In this document: one piece after another, positions 1 to 6,317 of the stretch
Layout of the letters: every line of letters starts with the position of its first letter
Position numbering within the stretch: the first letter of the stretch is position 1
From: an uncultured Alistipes sp.
Lineage (GTDB): Bacteria > Bacteroidota > Bacteroidia > Bacteroidales > Rikenellaceae
Assembly: GCA_900769445.1 (NCBI GenBank)
Contig: CAAGGR010000039.1
Coordinates: 1 to 8,545, forward strand
Reading direction: 5' to 3'
Length of the DNA: 8,545 bases
The notes under the pieces: model-generated
Told to the model about the DNA's origin: nothing
The model's database searches: none
Seen by the model: the letters and a program-made list of their open reading frames with translations, nothing else
Made by a program: the position numbers and the translations under genes

Positions 1-34
1 AAAAAAATACACCCAACCTCGATTTTTGGGTGTA
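1..34 (-). terminator. Second (distal) intrinsic terminator after tRNA-Ser
   Basis: On the minus strand an 8-bp stem (8-15 pairing with 27-34, loop 16-26) is followed at once by seven T (positions 7 to 1). This is the classic rho-independent layout. It lies just beyond a first terminator and shares its arm sequence (GGGTGTA/TACACCC), so it looks like a backup stop for the tRNA transcript. Confidence 0.75.
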
Positions 35-76
35 AAAAAGGGTGTAAATCTCGTAACTACTTGATTTACACCCTTT
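34..76 (-). terminator. First intrinsic terminator after tRNA-Ser
   Basis: A perfect 14-bp inverted repeat (37-50 with 63-76, 12-nt loop) is followed on the minus strand by a run of T (39 down to 34). It begins 5 nt past the tRNA 3' end. The stem is moderately AT-rich but long and fully paired, so it is very likely the main tRNA terminator. Confidence 0.85.
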
Positions 77-80
77 ACTG

Positions 81-165
81 CGGAGAGGGAGGGATTCGAA
101 CCCCCGGAGCCTCGCAGCTCAACGGTTTTCAAGACCGCCGCAATCGACCACTCTGCCACCTCTCC
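81..165 (-). tRNA. tRNA-Ser (anticodon UGA)
   Basis: Read on the minus strand this is an 85-nt class II tRNA. The 7-bp acceptor stem (165-159 with 88-82) is GGAGAGG/CCTCTCC with discriminator G at 81. The anticodon loop CTTGAAA carries anticodon TGA (131-129). A long variable arm contains a GAGC/GCTC stem, as expected for serine tRNAs, and the T arm has loop TTCGAAT closed by GGGGG/CCCTC. The gene does not encode the 3' CCA (the next bases are CAG), so CCA must be added enzymatically. It reads UCA and, by wobble, probably other UCN codons. It is transcribed alone from the promoter at 172-203 and stopped by tandem terminators. Confidence 0.96.
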
Positions 166-171
166 AAAGGA

Positions 172-203
172 CAAAAGTATAGCTTATTTTTGTAACCACC
201 AAA
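172..203 (-). promoter_or_regulatory. Bacteroidota-type promoter for tRNA-Ser
   Basis: On the minus strand TTTG (203-200) is separated by exactly 20 nt from TACTTTTG (179-172), a perfect match to the TTTG-N19-21-TAnnTTTG consensus of the Bacteroides primary sigma factor. The predicted start is about 6-7 nt downstream, near 165, which is almost the mature 5' end of the tRNA. The 5' leader would therefore be very short or absent. Confidence 0.8.
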
Positions 204-324
204 TATTTTTTGTAAAAATTTCAAAAATTTTTACACCTATTTTCTAATCGGCTATACATCAGCGCTTTACAAAAACAGTGGGCGTTGCGTATTTTTATCG
301 CTACAATATCAATAGAGAGATTCT

Positions 325-1827
325 CTACTTTGATGGTATCGACGCCGCCTTAACCTTAAAGAAGTTCATTGGCGAATTTGGGTCGAGAATGCGGTAATCA
401 GACATATTTCCCCAATATGCTGGATAATCTCCAATAAAGCAATCCTCTTCGGTATCGTTATAGATGTATGCACCAATCATATTATGCCAGCCCTGAATAC
501 GTGCATGAGATGCCTCGTAGTAGAACAGGTCTTTTGATGGGTCGCAAAGCTCGTTAAGAGCCTTAACATATATCTCGCGATAATCCTTGAACTGCAAAAT
601 CTTACCAATAAGCGGATTTCTTCCTGTATCACCCCAATTTAATGGGTCTTGAGTACCTGCGTTACTCTGAATACCGCAGTAATTAGATGTACCGAGAGTA
701 TTATCGTAGTCGAACGGAATCAAGAACACCTTGTAGTTGTCCTTATCCGATGAGTTAAAGTATAGGTAGTAGTTGTTGGAATTGTTCCAGTAGTCATCCC
801 ACATACCCACAATGACATTCACTGCATAGGTGCGCAACAAAAGCCTAACATCGCACACCGAAGCGATCCAGTCGTGGAACTCCTCGCCCTGTAGATTAGT
901 TAACTTGCGCGAGAACTCTATCAACTGTGCCTTTGCAGCCTCGAAATTCTCGATGTTACTCTTAAGCTCATAGGTATAAGCATTGCCCGAGTCGTCATCG
1001 AAATATATCGCAGAGTTGTAGATATTGTTATAGTTTAGGTCGGCAGGAGAGTAGGCATAGCTACACTTCCAGAGGTTGTGCTTATGGTCGCCAAACATAT
1101 CCTTACGTCTCTTTACGAACTTATCATCGATAGCCTCAATCATCTCGTATACGCCATAGTATGCTGGCTGAGAATCGCCCTCCACATGTATCCACAAACG
1201 GCAATATGAGCTATATGCCGCAGTCCAGACACCGAAACGACGGAAGAGGTCGTAGCAATACAACTCACGGCAGTAGGCTGCATCGTCCTTATGCCACTTC
1301 AAATAGATTTTACGCACGTTGCGCAACTCGTGAGCATCATCCTTCTGGAACTTGCGCAAGTTTAGCGTAAAGTGGCAGTGGTGCCAATCGGGATGGTCTT
1401 GATTGTGTGGCTCACCCCCCCATCCCTCGGGGCGACGACGTGAGGTGTTGCCTCTTAGACGAAGACCCGCATCTGCAAATTCATAATGCTCGCCCTTTGA
1501 ATCGAACTCTGCATCGCAGTGAATATAGTGTTTAGTGCCACTGTTATCATCAAATGCAAAAAGAAGCTCGTTCCACTGCTCTTCTGTAACATTGATGCGA
1601 ACCTCTGGCAACTCATTCATATCGAAGACCCACGACAAATCTCCATCAACCCAAGGAGCGTCCGCAATCACATCGTCATTAGAACCATTATCATCCTCTG
1701 TACCGCCAGTATCTTCCGTACCATCTGTCGATGTTGTGAAGAAATCATCACCTACACAGCTCGTAAAGAGCAATGGTATAGCGACACAGAATAGTGCAAT
1801 AAGATGCGATAAACTAAGTTTTTTCAT
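325..1827 (-). CDS. CotH-family (secretory kinase-like) lipoprotein
   Basis: A 500-aa exported protein of the CotH kinase family, the group named after the Bacillus spore-coat kinase CotH, which has an atypical Fam20C-like fold. Residues 1-24 form a lipoprotein signal peptide (MKK, hydrophobic core, lipobox LFTSC with Cys24). The VGDD after the cysteine resembles the acidic surface-export signals of Bacteroidota lipoproteins, so outer-surface display is inferred. Residues 30-58 are an acidic, Thr/Gly-rich linker. The CotH domain starts near 70 with LPEVRINVTEEQW, then RLRGNTS (123-129, the family's RGN motif), a WDDYWNNSNNYYLY block (343-356; Asp345 a candidate catalytic Asp) and PFDYDNTLG (371-379; Asp373/Asp375 probable metal ligands). 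The start is the ATG preceding the signal peptide. The gene is monocistronic. Substrate unknown; kinase activity is inferred from motifs only. Confidence 0.85.
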   Translation of the reverse strand: MKKLSLSHLIALFCVAIPLLFTSCVGDDFFTTSTDGTEDTGGTEDDNGSNDDVIADAPWVDGDLSWVFDMNELPEVRINVTEEQWNELLFAFDDNSGTKHYIHCDAEFDSKGEHYEFADAGLRLRGNTSRRRPEGWGGEPHNQDHPDWHHCHFTLNLRKFQKDDAHELRNVRKIYLKWHKDDAAYCRELYCYDLFRRFGVWTAAYSSYCRLWIHVEGDSQPAYYGVYEMIEAIDDKFVKRRKDMFGDHKHNLWKCSYAYSPADLNYNNIYNSAIYFDDDSGNAYTYELKSNIENFEAAKAQLIEFSRKLTNLQGEEFHDWIASVCDVRLLLRTYAVNVIVGMWDDYWNNSNNYYLYFNSSDKDNYKVFLIPFDYDNTLGTSNYCGIQSNAGTQDPLNWGDTGRNPLIGKILQFKDYREIYVKALNELCDPSKDLFYYEASHARIQGWHNMIGAYIYNDTEEDCFIGDYPAYWGNMSDYRILDPNSPMNFFKVKAASIPSK

Positions 1828-1875
1828 ATGTAAAATATTTAAGCGAGACTCTATATCCCATGATTAAGACAATCG

Positions 1876-1883
1876 CAAAGGTA
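1876..1883 (-). promoter_or_regulatory. Probable -7 element of the cotH-like gene
   Basis: The minus strand reads TACCTTTG (1883-1876), a full match to the Bacteroidota -7 consensus TAnnTTTG. It predicts a start near 1869 and a leader of about 42 nt. No TTTG lies at the expected -33 distance (around 1903-1906), so promoter strength is uncertain. The identical octamer sits upstream of the asparaginase gene. Confidence 0.5.
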
Positions 1884-1997
1884 CAAAACTTTTTCTTGTT
1901 TGCGCTCTATTTTAGAACTATTTATATACATAGGTACAAATTTCTCATCTCGAATATCCCACACGCGTAACGTAATATGACATAGAACACCACACAT

Positions 1998-2038
1998 AAA
2001 AATAGTGGCCATCCCCAAAGGAGATAGCCACCTATTTT
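1998..2038 (-). terminator. Intrinsic terminator of the exb operon
   Basis: The minus strand forms a long hairpin. AAAATAG/CTATTTT at the base (1999-2005 with 2032-2038) leads to TGGC/GCCA (2006-2009 with 2027-2030, one bulged base at 2031). After one mismatch the upper stem (2011-2016 with 2020-2025) includes one G-T wobble. Five T (2002-1998) end it. It starts 17 nt past the stop of the last exbD gene, so it ends the four-gene operon and isolates it from the cotH-like gene. Confidence 0.85.
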
Positions 2039-2055
2039 CAAGAGTAGGACTTAGA

Positions 2056-2511
2056 CTACTTCTCAACTGCACGTGCAGCGTAAGAGATGTTCAACGCCTC
2101 TGCCTTACGCAACTCCTGCTTTACAGCGGTAAGCTTACCTACTGTAGCACCCTCGTCAACACGAAGGTTAACAACAATCTCGTTAGGGCCTACACCCTTC
2201 GTAACGGTTGTTGCTGAGATAAAGTCTCGAATATCCTCAACCTCGCGAGTCTGGTCGTTGAGCTGAATCTTCAACGCATCCTCGCCCTTGGCAGCGCCAA
2301 GAGGTTTACCCATCCAAATATTTACAAGATTTTTCTTGTCGAGCTCAGTGATCTCATTAGCCTCAGGCATCTGCACAGACACCAATGGATCTACCTCACG
2401 CATCGTTGTAGCCGCCATAAAGAAGAATAGAAGCATAAATACGATGTCAGGAAGTGATGAGGTCGACATTGCGGGCACTTCACGCTTGCCCTTTTTTGCC
2501 ATTACTGCCAT
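2056..2511 (-). CDS. exbD: ExbD/TolR-family biopolymer transport protein (second copy)
   Basis: A 151-aa inner-membrane protein of the ExbD/TolR family, the small proton-channel subunit that works with ExbB to energise TonB or Tol. It has a short basic cytoplasmic tail (1-21), one transmembrane helix (about 22-37, DIVFMLLFFFMAATTM) with the expected membrane-entry aspartate Asp22 (counterpart of E. coli ExbD Asp25), and a periplasmic domain (about 40-151) of usual size. It is the last gene of the operon, 2 nt after the preceding exbD, so translation is probably coupled. Met4 is an alternative start that would move the gene 9 nt away from its neighbour. Assignment to TonB rather than another envelope motor is inferred, since no tonB is present. 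Confidence 0.9.
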   Translation of the reverse strand: MAVMAKKGKREVPAMSTSSLPDIVFMLLFFFMAATTMREVDPLVSVQMPEANEITELDKKNLVNIWMGKPLGAAKGEDALKIQLNDQTREVEDIRDFISATTVTKGVGPNEIVVNLRVDEGATVGKLTAVKQELRKAEALNISYAARAVEK

Positions 2512-2513
2512 AA

Positions 2514-3110
2514 TTACTTCTTTGTTTGATCGTTAGGTTCTGCCTCAGATATCTTCATAGGTACCGCCTTGCGAACGTGCTGCGCCTCAAGATCATTCAA
2601 CTCATCATACTTCTTACCATACACCTGACGAGAGATATCATCACGATATAGGTTGAAAGCATGAGTAAGCTCATCCTGCACCTTTAGATATACTTTATAC
2701 TCTGTTTCATCATCGGCCTTCAAAGAGACAAGACCTTCGCTGACTTTGTACGAAGCACCATCAATCTCAACATCCTTCTTGTTTGAACGCTCAGGATCAA
2801 CAAGGAAGAAGTATACCTCGCGAGATAGACGAGAGTGCTCACCTACACGACGCAAGTCGCTTGAGCGATACTCCTCAGTGCCAACCATGATGGCACCGCT
2901 ACGCGAAACGTTAACCTTAAGTACGTTACGCTCGTTTACATCAACGTCGTTCTGTTGCTCTGTAGGGTCGATCCAAGGTGGAAGCGTACGCTTCATACCT
3001 GTGTCGACATCCATCGTAGTTGTCACCAAGAAGAATATCAACAGCAAGAAAGCGATATCCGCCATTGAACTGGAGTTGATCTCTCCAGCCTTTTTCTTAG
3101 CTCTAGCCAT
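2514..3110 (-). CDS. exbD: ExbD/TolR-family biopolymer transport protein, long form (first copy)
   Basis: A 198-aa ExbD-family protein, clearly longer than the usual 130-150 aa. The basic N-terminus (MARAKKKAGEINSSS) leads into one transmembrane helix (about 17-33, ADIAFLLLIFFLVTTTM) with the conserved channel aspartate at Asp18. The periplasmic part includes extra charged sequence (about 95-165) and a Lys/Asp/Glu-rich C-terminal tail. It sits 3 nt after the coiled-coil membrane protein gene and 2 nt before the second exbD. Paired exbD genes behind one exbB are known in Bacteroidota; the two proteins here differ strongly outside the helix, so they probably have distinct roles rather than being a recent duplication. 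Confidence 0.9.
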   Translation of the reverse strand: MARAKKKAGEINSSSMADIAFLLLIFFLVTTTMDVDTGMKRTLPPWIDPTEQQNDVDVNERNVLKVNVSRSGAIMVGTEEYRSSDLRRVGEHSRLSREVYFFLVDPERSNKKDVEIDGASYKVSEGLVSLKADDETEYKVYLKVQDELTHAFNLYRDDISRQVYGKKYDELNDLEAQHVRKAVPMKISEAEPNDQTKK

Positions 3111-3113
3111 AAA

Positions 3114-4079
3114 CTACGATTTAAAAATACCACGAACTGCTGAGAATACAGCTGCAAGAGCTGCACCAGCAATAGTGATGTATGTAACGATAATACTTGT
3201 ATCTGCCATCATATACTCGAATGGACCGAATACTGTACGAGTAGCCATATCTGTACCAATACCAAGGTCGTAACCTGCAGCATCCTTAAGAGTATGACCC
3301 TCATTCCAGCCGTTACCAGACGCGATAAGGTATGCGATAGCGATAACGCCAACAACGATTAGCAAAGATACGATAGTCTTCTTCAAGCTACCTGCGTTGA
3401 GAAGCATATCCCAAATAGCTGCGAAGATGATGAAGCAAACTGCAAATACCATCATAAAGTAGAACCAAACAAGATTCCAGTGAACAGCAGTTGCCAAAGC
3501 AACCATGTTCTTGCCGTTAGCCTGAGCCTGCTCGTTAGCACGTACAGATGCTGAGATGTTCTCCTCCATGATAACTACGTTCTCGCGATACTGCGCAAGA
3601 GTGTCGTTCAAAGCCTTGAAGTTAGCCTCAACGCCCTCAGCCTCAGCAAGCTGCTTCTTCTGACGGCCATTAAGACGCTTAACCTCCTTAAGCTCAGCGA
3701 TAGTAGCCTGAGCAGCCAAAGCAGCCTCGCGACCATCCTCTACCTTCTGCTCATACTCAGGGATAGTAACCTCGATAGTCTGAGCAAGCTTAGCCTTCTC
3801 CTCCTCGATACCATTCAAGGTAAGAACGCCCTCGTCGAGCTGGTTGGCAAAGATGATGCCCAAAGCTCGAATACCCTCCGATGTAGACTCTACAGGCACC
3901 GGCTGGTCATCCTCAGTATTCACTGCATTACCCTCAGCGTCGAACTGCTGCACAAGTGGAGTGCTATTAGCAATCTTGGCAGAGTCTGGAGCGCTCATAC
4001 CAGCGATGATTGCCCAAGCTACCATAGCAACAGATACCAAGGCGAATACAAGGAATACGTATCTATGTAATTTTTTCAT
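3114..4079 (-). CDS. Membrane and coiled-coil protein of unknown function in the exb operon
   Basis: I do not recognise a named family for this 321-aa protein. It has an N-terminal hydrophobic helix (about 7-27), which may be an uncleaved signal anchor, then an acidic spacer (30-70). A long Ala/Glu/Gln/Lys-rich region (about 90-187) looks like a coiled coil and is probably periplasmic. Three more membrane helices follow (about 203-223, 234-253 and 294-313), with a Gly-rich loop at 254-290. It lies between exbB (32 nt upstream) and exbD (3 nt downstream), and its start context resembles that of exbB (CAAAACAAATTATG against CAAAACATTATG). Co-expression makes an accessory or scaffolding subunit of the ExbBD motor plausible; this is inference. 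The domain order is not that of TonB, TolA or MotB, as there is no Pro-rich linker and no OmpA-like domain. Confidence 0.8.
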   Translation of the reverse strand: MKKLHRYVFLVFALVSVAMVAWAIIAGMSAPDSAKIANSTPLVQQFDAEGNAVNTEDDQPVPVESTSEGIRALGIIFANQLDEGVLTLNGIEEEKAKLAQTIEVTIPEYEQKVEDGREAALAAQATIAELKEVKRLNGRQKKQLAEAEGVEANFKALNDTLAQYRENVVIMEENISASVRANEQAQANGKNMVALATAVHWNLVWFYFMMVFAVCFIIFAAIWDMLLNAGSLKKTIVSLLIVVGVIAIAYLIASGNGWNEGHTLKDAAGYDLGIGTDMATRTVFGPFEYMMADTSIIVTYITIAGAALAAVFSAVRGIFKS

Positions 4080-4111
4080 AATTTGTTTTGCTTAAATAAG
4101 TTAGGTCTTAA

Positions 4112-4918
4112 TTATCGCTTGCTGTATGCTGTAAGCATATCAACCAAGGTGATAGAAGTATCCTCCATCTTAACAACCTCACCCTCAATCTTAGAAAGGA
4201 TGTAGTTGAAGAACACCTGAAGGATAACTGCAGAGATAAGACCCATCATAGTAGTCAAAAGCGCAACCTTGATACCACCTGCTACAACGGCTGGAGAGAT
4301 AGTAGCCTGAGCCTGGATATCATCAAATGCCTGGATCATACCAACAACGGTACCCATGAAACCGAGTGATGGAGACAAAGCGATGAACAAAGAGATCCAA
4401 GAGAGACCTGACTCCATCTGACCCTGCTGAACTGAACCGTAAGAAACAACAGCCTTCTCAACAGCCTCCAAGCCCTGGTCGTAACGCAAAAGACCCTGAT
4501 AGTAGATTGAAGCGATAGGACCGCGAGTGTTACGGCAGTACTCCTTAGCAGCCTCAACACCCTGAGTGTTAAGCAAAGTCTCAACCTCAGCGATGAACTT
4601 CTTAGTATTGATCTGAGCGAAAGTCAAGTAAAGGATACGCTCGATTGCGATAGCCAAACCAAGTACCAAACAAACAAGCACTGGAAGCATCCAGCCCCAA
4701 CCACCTTCCAAGAACTTCTTCATAAGTGCGAAGTGCATAGGCTCACCTGCAAGCTCCTCAACCTCTGCTACCTCTGCTACCTCAGCAACCTCAGCAGCCT
4801 CAGCCTCTACAACCTGCTCAACAGCGACCTCCTGTGCTGGAGTCTCGTTAGCATCCTGTGCGAAAGCAGCGCCGAAAGAGAGAGTGGCAGCTGCCAAAAC
4901 CAAAAATAATTTTTTCAT
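4112..4918 (-). CDS. exbB: ExbB/TolQ/MotA-family proton channel protein
   Basis: A 268-aa inner-membrane proton-channel subunit, partner of the two ExbD proteins downstream. Residues 1-20 are a signal peptide (cleavage likely AFA/QD), followed by an acidic AEV-repeat segment (38-55) in the periplasm. Helix 1 is about 76-96. A cytoplasmic domain (97-172) precedes helix 2, which carries the family signature SPSLGFMGTVVGMI (182-195; Thr190 matches E. coli Thr148). Helix 3 (about 213-240) contains GGIKVALLTTMMGL (Thr223 matches E. coli Thr181). The glutamate usual in GIxEAL is Val218 here. First gene of the operon. The 256-nt upstream gap has only a weak promoter candidate (AATATTTG at 4988-4981, TTTG at 5010-5007, spacer 18). 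The leader directly before ATG is A-rich with no Shine-Dalgarno. Confidence 0.93.
   Translation of the reverse strand: MKKLFLVLAAATLSFGAAFAQDANETPAQEVAVEQVVEAEAAEVAEVAEVAEVEELAGEPMHFALMKKFLEGGWGWMLPVLVCLVLGLAIAIERILYLTFAQINTKKFIAEVETLLNTQGVEAAKEYCRNTRGPIASIYYQGLLRYDQGLEAVEKAVVSYGSVQQGQMESGLSWISLFIALSPSLGFMGTVVGMIQAFDDIQAQATISPAVVAGGIKVALLTTMMGLISAVILQVFFNYILSKIEGEVVKMEDTSITLVDMLTAYSKR
4761..4805 (-). repeat. 9-bp tandem repeat coding for an AEV-repeat segment of ExbB
   Basis: Five 9-bp units on the plus strand: ACCTCTGCT twice (4761, 4770), ACCTCAGCA twice (4779, 4788) and a diverged GCCTCAGCC (4797). On the coding strand they read as Ala-Glu-Val repeats between the signal peptide and the first membrane helix. 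Because the unit is a multiple of three, gain or loss of copies would change linker length without a frameshift. Confidence 0.85.
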
Positions 4919-5174
4919 AATGTTTTGTTAGTTAAAATTTGTAATTTTAGTAGTTGTTTTCTCTATTTTTCTATCTTTTTCAAATATTTTCTTCCGTTTC
5001 CTCCACCAAACAGACAACCCACATCAAGCCCATATTAGCCATGCGGAATTGTCAAAACTCATTATCTACCAAATCGTTACACCATTTTCGGTGCAATCTT
5101 TATCTTTTTTATACCCCCTTTTAAGGCAAATTATTGTGCGAAATATACAATTAAATTCCGAAAAACACAACCAT

Positions 5175-6212
5175 TTACATAGTAAATTCGCCTCGGAGTG
5201 GGCTTCGCATCATGTCGAGCATTTCCGAAAGTGGCAAGTTTTTGCCTAAAACATACATCAACTTTGTTACCGCAGCCTCAATAGTCATATCGTGTCCCGA
5301 TACCACACCTGCCTCCTGCAACGCAAGGCCTGTCTCGTAGAGATGCATCTGCACAGCGCCATCCTTACACTGCGACACATTGACCACAATAACACCACGC
5401 TGGATAGCCTCCTTTACCAACTCCACAAACCACTCAGAGGTTGGAGCATTACCCGCACCATAGGTCTCCAAAACAACACCGCGCGCACCACTCTCAAGGA
5501 GCATAGCACGTAGCGTCGCTGGGCGGATACCTGGGAAGAGTTTTACCACCACAACATCATTCGACAAGTTCTCGCTAATGTGGAACTCGCCCATACTCTT
5601 AGGGGCGAAATTGGCTATCGCAGAGCTATTATACTGGATATTTACACCCACATCGGCAAGAGGGGCGTAGTTGAACGAGGCAAAGGCATTAAGCGCCTCG
5701 GCACTATGCTTTGTAGTGCGGTTACCTCTAAAGAGTCTGTTTTGGAAGTATAGCGCCACCTCTGGCACAAGAGGCTCACCAGCCTCATTATGCGCACCCG
5801 CAATCTCGATGGCTGTGATAAGGTTCTCGCGGCCATCCGTTCTAAGGATACCAATAGGAATCTGGCTACCTGTAAAGATTACAGGCTTGGCGAGATTCTC
5901 AAGCATAAAACTCAATGCCGATGCCGAGTAGGACATCGTATCAGTACCGTGAAGGATTACAAAACCATCATATTTAGAGTAGTTATCGCGGATAATGCGC
6001 GCCATGTCGACCCAGTTTTCAATCGACACGTTCGAGGAGTCGATAGGAGGCTTTATGGTAAAGACCTCAAGGTCAACCTTCAGACGCTTCAACGAGGGGA
6101 ACTCCTCGTAGATGCCACTGAAATCGAAAGGGACCAAGGCGCCTGTCGCCTCGTCTGTCTTCATACCGATAGTACCACCGGTATATATTATTAGTATTGA
6201 CGATCTCTTCAT
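5175..6212 (-). CDS. ansA: Type I L-asparaginase (cytoplasmic)
   Basis: A 345-aa asparaginase that hydrolyses L-asparagine to aspartate and ammonia. It has no signal peptide, which fits the cytoplasmic type I enzyme rather than the exported type II. Signature 1 is YTGGTIGM at 10-17 (nucleophile Thr14). Signature 2 is HGTDTM at 88-93 (Thr90-Asp91), and the catalytic lysine is probably Lys168 in RTTK. GSQIPIG (115-121) is also typical of type I enzymes. Length matches the family. The gene stands alone: 105 nt separate it from tatD, with a candidate promoter in that gap, and 256 nt separate it from exbB. I see no convincing terminator after its TAA stop, so some read-through into the exb operon is possible. 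Confidence 0.95.
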   Translation of the reverse strand: MKRSSILIIYTGGTIGMKTDEATGALVPFDFSGIYEEFPSLKRLKVDLEVFTIKPPIDSSNVSIENWVDMARIIRDNYSKYDGFVILHGTDTMSYSASALSFMLENLAKPVIFTGSQIPIGILRTDGRENLITAIEIAGAHNEAGEPLVPEVALYFQNRLFRGNRTTKHSAEALNAFASFNYAPLADVGVNIQYNSSAIANFAPKSMGEFHISENLSNDVVVVKLFPGIRPATLRAMLLESGARGVVLETYGAGNAPTSEWFVELVKEAIQRGVIVVNVSQCKDGAVQMHLYETGLALQEAGVVSGHDMTIEAAVTKLMYVLGKNLPLSEMLDMMRSPLRGEFTM

Positions 6213-6252
6213 AACTGAAGCAATGCAACTTTAGTGTCGCACTATATCTTTA

Positions 6253-6282
6253 CAAAGGTACGCAAAAATTGGTAATGATAAA
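6253..6282 (-). promoter_or_regulatory. Candidate promoter of ansA
   Basis: The minus strand has TACCTTTG (6260-6253), a full match to the Bacteroidota -7 element. Upstream is TTTA (6282-6279), an imperfect -33 at 18 nt spacing. The predicted start is near 6246, giving a leader of about 33 nt. The -7 is convincing and the -33 is weak. Confidence 0.5.
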
Positions 6283-6317
6283 CATTTTGCCCCCATTTTT
6301 TCGCTTTGCAGTGCGAT

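Noticed and set aside
211..235. 11-bp AT-only hairpin between the cotH-like gene and the tRNA, as a terminator
   Set aside because: The stem contains almost no G-C pairs and is followed on the minus strand by A-rich rather than T-rich sequence. It could be a weak stop at best, so it was not called.
1851..2072. 73-codon minus-strand reading frame between the cotH-like gene and exbD
   Set aside because: It runs through the exb terminator and the cotH promoter region, overlaps the end of exbD, and has no recognisable protein features.
2746..3273. 175-codon plus-strand reading frame opposite exbD and the coiled-coil gene
   Set aside because: It is the antisense shadow of two well-supported genes, Ser/Thr-rich and without a family signature.
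4981..5010. Promoter for the exb operon (AATATTTG with upstream TTTG)
   Set aside because: The -7 box misses the first consensus T and the spacer is 18 nt. It is too weak to list as a feature, though nothing better is visible in 4919-5174.
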